From the NCBI RefSeq assembly GCF_020883495.1, contig NZ_CP086610.1, forward strand, positions 1,841,501-1,905,500: a DNA stretch of 64,000 bases. The letters run 5' to 3'. Numbering within the stretch: position 1 is the stretch's first letter; every line of letters begins with the position of its first letter. The stretch comes from Shinella zoogloeoides (lineage in GTDB: Bacteria; Pseudomonadota; Alphaproteobacteria; Rhizobiales; Rhizobiaceae). Both the position numbers and the translations under genes were made by a program. The notes beneath the pieces were generated by a model. The model had not been told where the DNA came from. It did no database searches and saw only the letters and a list, made by a program, of their open reading frames with translations. This document shows, piece by piece, positions 35,516 through 43,028 of the stretch.

Positions 35516-36604
35516 CTAGATCCGCTCCTCCGTCTGCGCATCGAACAGCGACGCCAGCCCCATGTCGAAGGAGAGTTTTACCGCCGTGCCCGGCGCAAAG
35601 CGTCGTGCGCCGGCGACGCGGACGGACATGGTATGGCCGGCGTGCTTCAGCCAGAGCAGGTTGTCCGCCCCCATCGGCTCCTCGATATCGACGGTCGCCT
35701 GATGGGTCTCGATGCCGGCAAGCGCCTCATTGACCTTCACATGCTCCGGCCGGACGCCGAGCACGACCTTGCGGCCCGGCTGGAGCGCCTCGCCGGCCGC
35801 ATAGCCATCGAGCGAAACGTCGACGCCGTTCACCGTGAAGACCGGCTTACCGCCCTTTTCCACGATCTCACCGCGCAAGAAATTCATCGAGGGCGAGCCG
35901 ATGAAGCCGGCGACGAACATGTTCTTCGGCGCATTGTAGATCGTGTTCGGATCGGCAAGCTGCTGGATGACGCCGCTCTTCATGATGGCGATGCGGTCGG
36001 CCAGCGTCAGCGCTTCGATCTGGTCATGGGTGACGTAGATCATCGTGTTCTTCAGCGACTGGTGCAGCCGCTTGATTTCGACGCGCAGCTCCGAACGCAG
36101 CTTCGCGTCGAGATTGGACAGCGGCTCGTCGAACAGGAAGACGTCGACATCGCGCACCAGCGCCCGGCCAATCGCCACGCGCTGGCGCTGGCCGCCTGAC
36201 AGTGCCGAGGGCTTGCGCTTGAGGAGCGGGCCGATCTGCAGGATTTCGGCGGCGCGGGCGACGCGCTTGTCGATCTCCGCCTTCGGCATCCTGGCGACCT
36301 GCAGGCCGAAGGAAAGGTTCTTCTCCACCGTCATCTGCGGGTAGAGCGCATAGGACTGGAACACCATGCCGATGCCGCGATCCTTCGGCTCCTCCCAGGT
36401 GACGTTCTTGTCCTTGATGAAGATCTGCCCGCCGGTCGGCTCCAGCAGGCCGGCGATGCAGTTGAGCAGGGTCGACTTGCCGCAGCCGGACGAGCCGAGC
36501 AGCACGAGGAACTCGCCCTCGCCGATATCGAGGTTGAGGTCCTGCAACACGTTGACCGAGCCGAAGGAGAGCGAAAGGTCCTTGATGGAAACGGAATGCT
36601 GCAT
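35516..36604 (-). CDS. Sugar ABC transporter ATP-binding protein (UgpC/MalK type)
   Basis: 362 aa. The nucleotide-binding domain contains Walker A LLGSSGCGKSTLLNCIAG, Q-loop GMVFQSYALYPQMTV, signature SALSGGQRQRVAIGRAL, Walker B VFLFDEPLSNLDAKLR and switch VTHDQIEALTLAD. From about residue 235 the MalK-type regulatory (TOBE) domain follows, with IGSPSMNFLRGE and VVLGVRPEHVKVN. The gene lies three bases after the permease gene and energises the two permeases upstream. The ATPase subunit of this family is not substrate-specific. Confidence 0.93.
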   Translation of the reverse strand: MQHSVSIKDLSLSFGSVNVLQDLNLDIGEGEFLVLLGSSGCGKSTLLNCIAGLLEPTGGQIFIKDKNVTWEEPKDRGIGMVFQSYALYPQMTVEKNLSFGLQVARMPKAEIDKRVARAAEILQIGPLLKRKPSALSGGQRQRVAIGRALVRDVDVFLFDEPLSNLDAKLRSELRVEIKRLHQSLKNTMIYVTHDQIEALTLADRIAIMKSGVIQQLADPNTIYNAPKNMFVAGFIGSPSMNFLRGEIVEKGGKPVFTVNGVDVSLDGYAAGEALQPGRKVVLGVRPEHVKVNEALAGIETHQATVDIEEPMGADNLLWLKHAGHTMSVRVAGARRFAPGTAVKLSFDMGLASLFDAQTEERI

Positions 36605-36607
36605 GGC

Positions 36608-37516
36608 TTAACCCTTGACTGCGCCGGCGGCGATGCCGCGGACGAAGAGCCGTCCCGACACGAAATAGACGATGAGCGGGACCGCGCCTGTCAGAAGCGT
36701 CGCGGCCATGTTGACGTTGTATTCCTTCACCCCCTGCACGGAGTTGACGATGTTGTTGAGCTGCACCGTCATCGGGTAGGTATCCGGCCGGGTGAAGACG
36801 ACGCCGAAGAGGAAGTCGTTCCAGATGCCGGTGATCTGCAGGATCATCGCCACGACGAAGATCGGCATGGACATGGGCAGCATGATGCGCAGGTAGATCT
36901 GCCAGAACCCTGCCCCGTCGATGCGCGCCGCCTTGAACAGCTCTTCCGGCAGGGACGAGAAGTAGTTGCGGAACAGCAGCGTCAGTATCGGCATGCCGAA
37001 GATCGTGTGCACGATGACGAGGCCGGTGAGCGTGCCGTAGATGCCCATCTCGCGCAGCACGATGACGATGGGATAGATCATCACCTGATAGGGAATGAAG
37101 GCCCCGACGATGAGGATCGTGAAGAAGATGTCGGCGCCCTTGAACTTCCAGTTGGCGAGCGCATAGCCGTTGACCGAGGCGACGAGGATCGAGATCAGCG
37201 TCGAGGGAACGGTGATGCGCACGGAATTCCAGAAGCCGCGCGAAAGGCCGTCGCAGTTGAGGCCCGTGCAGGCGGTCGCCCAGGCCTTGGCCCAGGGTTC
37301 GAACGTGACTTCGACCGGCGGCGAGAAGATGTTGCCGAGGCGGATTTCCGGCATGCCCTTCAGCGACGTGACGACCATCACGTAGAGCGGCAGCAGGTAA
37401 TAGAACGCTGCGACGAGGAGCGTGCCGTAGAGCATGATGTTGCGGCCGGAGAGCGCGCGGCGGGGCTTTGCGCCCCACGGCTCGGAGCCGGTCTTGAGGG
37501 CGACGGTATCAGCCAC
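36608..37516 (-). CDS. Carbohydrate ABC transporter permease (MalG-like)
   Basis: 302 aa, about six transmembrane helices, beginning with MLYGTLLVAAFYYLLPLYVM. The EAA loop for ATPase contact is EELFKAARIDGAGFWQIYLR near residue 205. This is the MalG/UgpE-like partner. Its start overlaps the 3' end of the other permease gene by eight bases, and the ATPase gene starts three bases after its stop, so the operon is tight. Together with the binding protein it should import a mono- or oligosaccharide. Confidence 0.92.
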   Translation of the reverse strand: MADTVALKTGSEPWGAKPRRALSGRNIMLYGTLLVAAFYYLLPLYVMVVTSLKGMPEIRLGNIFSPPVEVTFEPWAKAWATACTGLNCDGLSRGFWNSVRITVPSTLISILVASVNGYALANWKFKGADIFFTILIVGAFIPYQVMIYPIVIVLREMGIYGTLTGLVIVHTIFGMPILTLLFRNYFSSLPEELFKAARIDGAGFWQIYLRIMLPMSMPIFVVAMILQITGIWNDFLFGVVFTRPDTYPMTVQLNNIVNSVQGVKEYNVNMAATLLTGAVPLIVYFVSGRLFVRGIAAGAVKG

Positions 37517-38411
37517 GCTTGCGTCCTCCGAATTCGAGATAGGCCCACGGCACGATGATGATGGCGACGGTGACGAGCATCATGGTGGAGGCGGCGAAGC
37601 CCTGGCCGAGATTCTGGGCGAGGAACATGTAGTCGTAGACATATTTGGCCGGCACTTCGGACGAAATGCCCGGCCCGCCGCTCGTCTGCGCCACCACGAG
37701 GTCGTAGACCTTGACGATGCCGCTCGCGATGATGACGAGCGTGGTGATGAAGACGGGGCGCATCATGGGAACGACGATGAAGAGATAGGTCTTCCACATC
37801 GGAATGCCGTCGACGCGCGCGGCCTTCCAGATATCCTCGTCGATGCCACGCAGGCCCGCCAGCAGCAGGCACATGACAAGGCCCGTGCCCTGCCAGAGGC
37901 CGGCGATCAGCACGCCGTAGATGACGATCTCGGCATTATAGAGCGGATCGAAGGCGAAGCTCTCCCAGCCGAGCGCGCGCACCACGGACTGGATGCCGAA
38001 TTCCGGGTTGAGGATCCATTGCCAGACGAGGCCGGTGACGATGAAGGACAGCGCGAAGGGATAGAGGAAGATCGTGCGGAACGTGTTCTCGAAACGGATC
38101 TTCTGGTCCATCAGCGCCGCCAGCACGAAGCCCATCACGAGGCTGAAGATCAGCGTGAGGACGCCGTAGATGGCGAGGTTCTCGATGGAGACGATCCAGC
38201 GCGGCGCGCTCCAAAGCCGTTCATACTGGTCGAAACCGACGAACTTGGCGCGCGGCAGCAGCTTGGAATTGGTGAACGAGTAGACGACCGTCCAGATCGT
38301 GCCGCCGAGAAAGATGACGACGGCGGTGAGCATCATGGGAATGGAAGCAATCTTGGCGTTCAGATTGCGAAAAAGTCGGCTGGGGCGACCGGTGTGTGCC
38401 TGGCCCGTCAT
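37509..38411 (-). CDS. Carbohydrate ABC transporter permease (MalF/UgpA-like)
   Basis: 300 aa with six predicted transmembrane helices, the first SIPMMLTAVVIFLGGTIWTV. The EAA motif is DEDIWKAARVDGIPMWKTYL near residue 190. It lies 74 bp after the binding-protein gene in the usual order (binding protein, permease, permease, ATPase). Substrate specificity cannot be inferred from it alone; the downstream beta-mannosidase suggests a mannoside. Confidence 0.92.
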   Translation of the reverse strand: MTGQAHTGRPSRLFRNLNAKIASIPMMLTAVVIFLGGTIWTVVYSFTNSKLLPRAKFVGFDQYERLWSAPRWIVSIENLAIYGVLTLIFSLVMGFVLAALMDQKIRFENTFRTIFLYPFALSFIVTGLVWQWILNPEFGIQSVVRALGWESFAFDPLYNAEIVIYGVLIAGLWQGTGLVMCLLLAGLRGIDEDIWKAARVDGIPMWKTYLFIVVPMMRPVFITTLVIIASGIVKVYDLVVAQTSGGPGISSEVPAKYVYDYMFLAQNLGQGFAASTMMLVTVAIIIVPWAYLEFGGRKRG

Positions 38412-38485
38412 GGGTCACTCCTCCTTGGTCTTCATCGGGGGTGAACGGCCGGCGGAAAACCGCCGGCCCTGTCACGCGCGCCCGA

Positions 38486-39721
38486 TCACTCCGCCGAAGC
38501 GATGATCTCGGCAAAACGCTTCTGGGCGTCTTCCGGGGTCAGCGACGGGTTGGCGAAGAACTCGGAGAAGAGGTCTTCCTTCTGCTTCTGGCTGTCGGCC
38601 GACAGAAGCTGGTCGGCCCCCTCGATCACATTGCCCTTGGCAAGAATGTCGAGGCCCTTCTTCATGCAGTCGTTGGCGGCGGCGAGGTCGACGTCGCCGC
38701 GCACCGGCAGCGAACCCTTCTTCAGGTTGAAGGCGACCTGCACGGCGGGGCTCACCAGCGTGGAGGCCAGCACTTCCTGCGCCTTGGACTTTTCCTCGTC
38801 CTTGAGCAGCGGGAAGTAGAAGGCGTCGCCCCCGGTCGAGATGATCTCGTTCACGCCGAGGCCGGGAAGGCAGGTATAGTCCTTGCCCGCCGTCTGGCCG
38901 GCCAGCGCGAATTCGCCCTGCGCCCAGTCGCCCATGATCTGGCCGCCGGCCTTGCCGGTGATGACCATGTTGGTGGCCTGGTTCCAGTCCTGCACATTCG
39001 TGCCCTTGGACATGCGGCGCGCATCGTCGGCCGCCTTGAAGACCTTGGCGATCTCCGGGCCGGCGGCGACATCCGCATCCTTGTCGCCGAATACCTTCTG
39101 GTAGACGTCCTTGCCGGCGATGGCGACCATCAGCACGTCGAACGCGCCGGCCGCCTGCCAGGCCTGCCCGCCGATGGCGAGCGGCACGATGCCGGCCTTT
39201 TCCAGCGCGGGAGCGGCGGCGACGAACTCGTCCCAGTTCTTCGGCACGGCGACGCCGGCCTTCTCGAAGGCGGCGTTAGACAGCCAGAGCCACTGCCAGG
39301 AATGAATGTTGACCGGCGCGCAATAGATCTTGCCGTCGATCGTGCAGCTATCGAGCAGGCTCGACGGCTTGATGACCTCTTTCCAGTTCTCCCTGGTCGC
39401 GACATCGGTGAGGTCGCGCATCAGGCCGGCCTCGACGAGCTCCTCGGCCTGACGGCCATGGTTGAACTGCGTGGCGGCCATCGGGTCGCCGCCGGTGATG
39501 CGGCTGATCATGATCGGACGCGCCGTGGCGCCCGAGCCGGCAATGGCGCCGTCGACCCACTTGTTGCCAGTGGCGTCGAAGGCCTTCGCCAGTTCGGCGA
39601 CCGCCGCGGCTTCCCCGCCGGAGGTCCACCAATGGGTTACTTCGAGATCGGTCGCATTGGCTGCGGCGAACGGCAGGACCACGGTCGCTGCCAGCATAGC
39701 AGCCATAAGGCGAATTTTCAT
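38486..39721 (-). CDS. Extracellular sugar-binding protein of the mannoside-type ABC transporter
   Basis: 411 aa. The signal peptide is KIRLMAAMLAATVVLPFAAANA, cleaved near ANA-TD. The mature protein begins LEVTHWWTSGGEAAAVAELA, a signature of family 1 carbohydrate-binding proteins, followed by GSGATARPIMISRITGGDPM. It is periplasmic and delivers sugar to the two permeases. It is the first gene of an operon that also encodes the ATPase, mannosidase, isomerase and dehydrogenase. GGGAGGAG precedes the ATG. A LacI-type half-palindrome lies 44-53 bp upstream. Confidence 0.93.
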   Translation of the reverse strand: MKIRLMAAMLAATVVLPFAAANATDLEVTHWWTSGGEAAAVAELAKAFDATGNKWVDGAIAGSGATARPIMISRITGGDPMAATQFNHGRQAEELVEAGLMRDLTDVATRENWKEVIKPSSLLDSCTIDGKIYCAPVNIHSWQWLWLSNAAFEKAGVAVPKNWDEFVAAAPALEKAGIVPLAIGGQAWQAAGAFDVLMVAIAGKDVYQKVFGDKDADVAAGPEIAKVFKAADDARRMSKGTNVQDWNQATNMVITGKAGGQIMGDWAQGEFALAGQTAGKDYTCLPGLGVNEIISTGGDAFYFPLLKDEEKSKAQEVLASTLVSPAVQVAFNLKKGSLPVRGDVDLAAANDCMKKGLDILAKGNVIEGADQLLSADSQKQKEDLFSEFFANPSLTPEDAQKRFAEIIASAE

Positions 39722-39764
39722 GAGTCTCCTCCCTCACTGAAACGTTGCAGTAAAAACGTAGACC

Positions 39765-39774
39765 AATCGATTTA
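39765..39774. promoter_or_regulatory. LacI-type operator candidate before the sugar operon
   Basis: AATCGATTTA contains the LacI-family core AAnCGnTT. The identical ten bases occur upstream of gnd at 42816-42825, in the same orientation relative to the gene. The site lies 44-53 bp before the binding-protein start, between a possible -35 (TTGCGT on the minus strand) and the start. Confidence 0.55.
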
Positions 39775-39866
39775 AACACGCAACCGGGCCGGGACCGCAT
39801 TTGCGCGTTTTCTGTCGGATGCCCATCGTCTGCGGTGGATAACGCCATGTGACGGAGGTCAGGAAT

Positions 39867-39884
39867 AACAATCAATATATTGTT
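39867..39884. repeat. AT-rich inverted repeat in the sugar operon/LacI gap
   Basis: AACAAT (39867-39872) pairs with ATTGTT (39879-39884), with the perfect palindrome CAATATATTG at the centre, followed by TTT. It lies in the 401-bp gap 39722-40122 between the binding-protein gene and its regulator gene. Otherwise that gap has no gene that I can support. Confidence 0.4.
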
Positions 39885-40045
39885 TTTGCTGTACTTTTAT
39901 GCATATTAATTCTTGCCGTGAAAAGGCGGCCCGGGCATGGAGAATTTATCGTTTTGTAGCACGGCCTGCGGTAAAAAAGCGAAAAACGGGATGCCCCCGG
40001 AAAATTCGACTCGACAAAACACCTGTATCGTTTCAGATTTACAGG

Positions 40046-40063
40046 CACTCCCCACGGGGAGTG
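40046..40063. promoter_or_regulatory. Inverted repeat upstream of the LacI-family gene
   Basis: CACTCCCC AC GGGGAGTG is a perfect 8+2+8 inverted repeat 60 bp before the regulator start. It may be an operator or a leader hairpin. It is unrelated in sequence to the AATCGATTTA site. Confidence 0.45.
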
Positions 40064-40122
40064 GCGAGCGTGGTTAAAATATGTATAACCAGCCGCCAAT
40101 ACGAAGGATGGGCAGGCAGGGG

Positions 40123-41166
40123 ATGGACAGGACGAAAAGCGATGGCCGCACCGCAGCAACTGCGCCCTCCAGCGAGCGGCCAACGCTGAAGACGATCGCC
40201 TTCATGACCGGCCTCGGCATCACCACCGTGTCTCGCGCCCTCAAGGATGCGCCCGACATCAGCAGCGAGACGAAGGAGCGCGTGCGCCTCGTCGCCCGGC
40301 AGATCGGCTACCAGCCCAACCGGGCGGGCGTGCGCCTTCGAACCGGCAAGACCAATGTCATCAGCCTCATCCTCAGCCTCGAGGAAGAGATCATGGGCCT
40401 GACCAGCCCGATGGTGGTGGGCATTTCGGAAGTGCTGGCCGCCACGCAGTACCATCTCGTGGTGACGCCTTACCGCACGCAGGGCAACGCGCTCGATCCG
40501 GTGCGCTACGTGCTGGAGACCGGCGCGGCCGACGGCGTGATCATCTCGCGCACCGAGCCGAAAGACCCGCGCGTCGCGCTGATGATGGAGCGCAACTTCC
40601 CCTTCGTCACGCATGGCCGCACGGAAATGGGCCTCGCCCACCCCTACCACGACTTCGACAACGAGCGCTTCGCCTATGAGGCGGTGCGCAAGCTGGTCGA
40701 GCGCGGGCGCAAGCGGATCATGCTGCTCCAGCCGCCGCCATACCTCACCTTCTACCTGCATATGCGAGCCGGCTTCGAGAAAGGCATCCGGGATTTCGGC
40801 GCGACGGTCGTGCCCTTCAACGGCGTCGATATCGACCATAGCCTCGCCGAAATCCGCGCGGCCGCCGAAGCGCTGTTCGACGCGCCCGGCGCGCCGGACG
40901 GCATCGTCTCGGGCAGCGGCTCGGGCGCCATCGCGCTCATCGCGGCGCTGGAGGCCAAGGGCCTCAGGCTCGGGCAGGATATCGATCTCGTCTCCAAGGA
41001 GCCGCATGTCCTGCTGCAATGGTTGCGGCCGGAAGTGATGACCATGCGCGAGGACATCCGCCTTGCCGGCCGGGAACTGGCGAAAGCGGTTCTCGCCCGC
41101 ATCGAGGGACGTCCACCGGAGGAGTTGCAGACGCTGAGCTATCCGATCCCGACGGGAGAGGTGTAA
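40123..41166 (+). CDS. LacI-family transcriptional regulator of the sugar operon
   Basis: 347 aa. The N-terminal helix-turn-helix reads PTLKTIAFMTGLGITTVSRA followed by LKDAPDISSETKERV and the hinge IGYQPNRAGVRLRTGKT. The remainder is a periplasmic-binding-protein-like effector domain (from about residue 65; NVISLILSLEEEIMGLTSPM). It is divergent from the binding-protein gene, the usual layout for a local repressor responding to the imported sugar. Start 40123 (MDRTKSDGR) is preferred; ATGs at 40108 and 40081 are in frame but have poorer spacing. Confidence 0.9.
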   Translation: MDRTKSDGRTAATAPSSERPTLKTIAFMTGLGITTVSRALKDAPDISSETKERVRLVARQIGYQPNRAGVRLRTGKTNVISLILSLEEEIMGLTSPMVVGISEVLAATQYHLVVTPYRTQGNALDPVRYVLETGAADGVIISRTEPKDPRVALMMERNFPFVTHGRTEMGLAHPYHDFDNERFAYEAVRKLVERGRKRIMLLQPPPYLTFYLHMRAGFEKGIRDFGATVVPFNGVDIDHSLAEIRAAAEALFDAPGAPDGIVSGSGSGAIALIAALEAKGLRLGQDIDLVSKEPHVLLQWLRPEVMTMREDIRLAGRELAKAVLARIEGRPPEELQTLSYPIPTGEV

Positions 41167-41221
41167 CAGGTCGGCCCGGAGGAGCGGCCTTACCACGGAC
41201 TGCCCTTACCTGCCTCAAACA

Positions 41222-41251
41222 AAACGGCCCGGTCTTGCAACCGGGCCGTTT
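41222..41251. terminator. Bidirectional terminator between the LacI-family gene and gnd
   Basis: AAACGGCCCGG (41222-41232) pairs perfectly with CCGGGCCGTTT (41241-41251) around TCTTGCAA. The arms end in AAA/TTT, so it can stop transcripts from both converging genes. Confidence 0.82.
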
Positions 41252-41273
41252 CATTTCAAACATTCACCGAATC

Positions 41274-42704
41274 TCAGCCGTTCAGTCCCGAACCCCAGGG
41301 GCCGTGGTGGCTGTCCGCGCCGTCCACGCGGTCGAAGCCGTGCGCGCCGAAGAAGTCGCGCTGGGCCTGGATGACATTGGCGGTGCCGCGCCCGCGACGG
41401 TAGCTGTCGAAATAGCCGAGCGCCGAGGCGAGCGCCGGAACCGGCAGGCCATGCAGCGCGGCGGCGGAAACGACGCGGCGCAGCGCCCCGTCGGTCTCCT
41501 TGACCATGTCGGCAAAGGCCGGGGTGACGATGAGGTTGGCGGCGTCCGGCGTCTTCGTGAACGCGCCGGTAATGGCGTCGAGGAACTGCGAGCGGATGAT
41601 GCAGCCGGCGCGCCAGATTTTTGCGATCGTCGGCATCGGCAGGTTCCAGCCATATTCCTTCGAGGCGGCGGACATGACGGCGAAGCCCTGCGCATAGGCG
41701 CCGATCTTGCCGGCGAGCAGCGCGCTTTCGAGGTCCTTGATGAAGGCGGCCCGGTCGGCGACTGCAAGCGCCGGAACGGCCGGCAGGCCGAGAATCGTTT
41801 CCGCCGCCTCACGCTCGCCCTTGAAGGAGGAGATGGAGCGGGCGGCGACGGCGGCCTCGATGCCGGTCGCCGGCACGCCCATGTTCTGCGCCTCGATGGC
41901 GGACCACTTGCCGGTGCCCTTCTGGCCGGCCTTGTCGAGGATCATGTCGACCATCGGATTGCCGCTGATCGGGTCCCTGGCGGCCAGCACCTTTTCCGTG
42001 ATCTCGATGAGGTAGGATTCCAGACGTCCCTTGTTCCATTCGCCGAAGACGGCGGCGATCTCGGAGGCACTCATCTTCAGGCCGTCGCGCAGGATGCCGT
42101 AGATTTCGGCGATCATCTGCATGTCGGCATATTCGATGCCGTTATGGATGGTCTTGACGAAGTGGCCCGCGCCGTTCTCGCCGAGCCAGGCGACGCAAGG
42201 GTCGTCGTTGTACTTGGCGGCGATCGAGGTCAGCACCTTCTCGACGCGCTTCCACGAATCCTCCGTGCCGCCGACCATGATGGACGGGCCGTGACGCGCG
42301 CCCTCCTCGCCGCCGGAAACGCCCATGCCGATGAAGGTCAGGCCGGAATCCTTGAGGGCGTCGAAGCGGCGCATCGTATCGCGGAAATTCGCGTTGCCGG
42401 CGTCGATCATGATGTCGTTCTTTTCCAGGTAGGGCCGCAGCAGCTCCATCTGCTGGTCCACGGCCGCGCCGGCCTGGATCATGATGATGATGGGGCGCGG
42501 CGGGCGAATGGCGGCGACGAATTCTTCAATCGTCTCGCAGGGCACGATCTGGCCCTTGAGGTCGCCGGCCTCCTCGTAGAATTCCTTCGTGCGCGCCGCC
42601 GTGCGGTTGAACACCGCGATCCTGTTGCCCTTCTCGGCAATGTTGAGCGCGAGGTTCGACCCCATTACGCCAAGACCGATAAGACCGATTTCCGCCTGTG
42701 CCAC
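41274..42704 (-). CDS. gnd: 6-phosphogluconate dehydrogenase, decarboxylating
   Basis: 476 aa NADP-dependent enzyme of the pentose phosphate pathway that makes ribulose 5-phosphate. Motifs: nucleotide binding IGLIGLGVMGSNLALNIAE with NRT for NADP, substrate block GMGVSGGEEGARHGPSIMVG, catalytic lysine/asparagine GAGHFVKTIHNGIEYADMQ, and DKAGQKGTGKWSAIEA. Length is standard. The start codon is GTG with GGAGG eight bases upstream. A LacI-type half-palindrome (42816-42825), also found before the sugar operon, lies upstream. A small palindrome TGTTCGAACA is at 42841-42850. Confidence 0.96.
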   Translation of the reverse strand: MAQAEIGLIGLGVMGSNLALNIAEKGNRIAVFNRTAARTKEFYEEAGDLKGQIVPCETIEEFVAAIRPPRPIIIMIQAGAAVDQQMELLRPYLEKNDIMIDAGNANFRDTMRRFDALKDSGLTFIGMGVSGGEEGARHGPSIMVGGTEDSWKRVEKVLTSIAAKYNDDPCVAWLGENGAGHFVKTIHNGIEYADMQMIAEIYGILRDGLKMSASEIAAVFGEWNKGRLESYLIEITEKVLAARDPISGNPMVDMILDKAGQKGTGKWSAIEAQNMGVPATGIEAAVAARSISSFKGEREAAETILGLPAVPALAVADRAAFIKDLESALLAGKIGAYAQGFAVMSAASKEYGWNLPMPTIAKIWRAGCIIRSQFLDAITGAFTKTPDAANLIVTPAFADMVKETDGALRRVVSAAALHGLPVPALASALGYFDSYRRGRGTANVIQAQRDFFGAHGFDRVDGADSHHGPWGSGLNG

Positions 42705-42815
42705 GATAATGCCTCCGTAGGATGGCGCGGCGGGGAGTGCTTCGGACCTGTGCCGGAAACGCCGCGCGAAGAGAGAGTGGGGAGCTTAGCTCCAGCGCAG
42801 GTGTTTTGGCATTCA

Positions 42816-42825
42816 AATCGATTTA
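42816..42825. promoter_or_regulatory. LacI-type operator candidate upstream of gnd
   Basis: AATCGATTTA, with an extra A upstream giving the perfect palindrome AAATCGATTT (42815-42824). It lies 112-121 bp before the gnd start. On the minus strand it sits directly after CTTGTC, which could be a -35 element, so it is well placed for repression. Confidence 0.5.
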
Positions 42826-42872
42826 CGACAAGCAATTGTTTGTTCGAACAGTGTTTTTAGAACCGCTCGAAA

Positions 42873-43028
42873 TCACTGCCCCGGCTTGTCGTCGCCATCG
42901 TCGAGGACACGCCAGGCGGCCCCCTCGACATCGTCGTACTGGCCGCTCTTGAGCGACCAGAGAAAGGCGCCAAGGCCGAGCGCGCCGAGAAAAAGCGCGA
43001 TGGGGATGAGGAAGATCAGCGTGTTCAT
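42873..43028 (-). CDS. fixS: Cbb3 oxidase assembly protein FixS/CcoS
   Basis: 51 aa single-pass membrane protein. The hydrophobic segment is LIFLIPIALFLGALGLGAFL, followed by WSLKSGQYDDVEGAAWR, which is the diagnostic GQYDD...A.R.L region of CcoS. It is needed for cofactor insertion into cbb3 oxidase. Its ATG overlaps the fixI stop by four bases (ATGA), making it the last gene of fixGHIS. It ends in an acidic tail (DDGDDKPGQ). Confidence 0.92.
   Translation of the reverse strand: MNTLIFLIPIALFLGALGLGAFLWSLKSGQYDDVEGAAWRVLDDGDDKPGQ

Noticed and set aside
32195..36199. 1334-codon open frame on the plus strand opposite the mannoside genes
   Set aside because: It is the complement of well-recognised genes (isomerase, mannosidase, ATPase) and reads through both strands of a RIME element; composition is that of a shadow frame.
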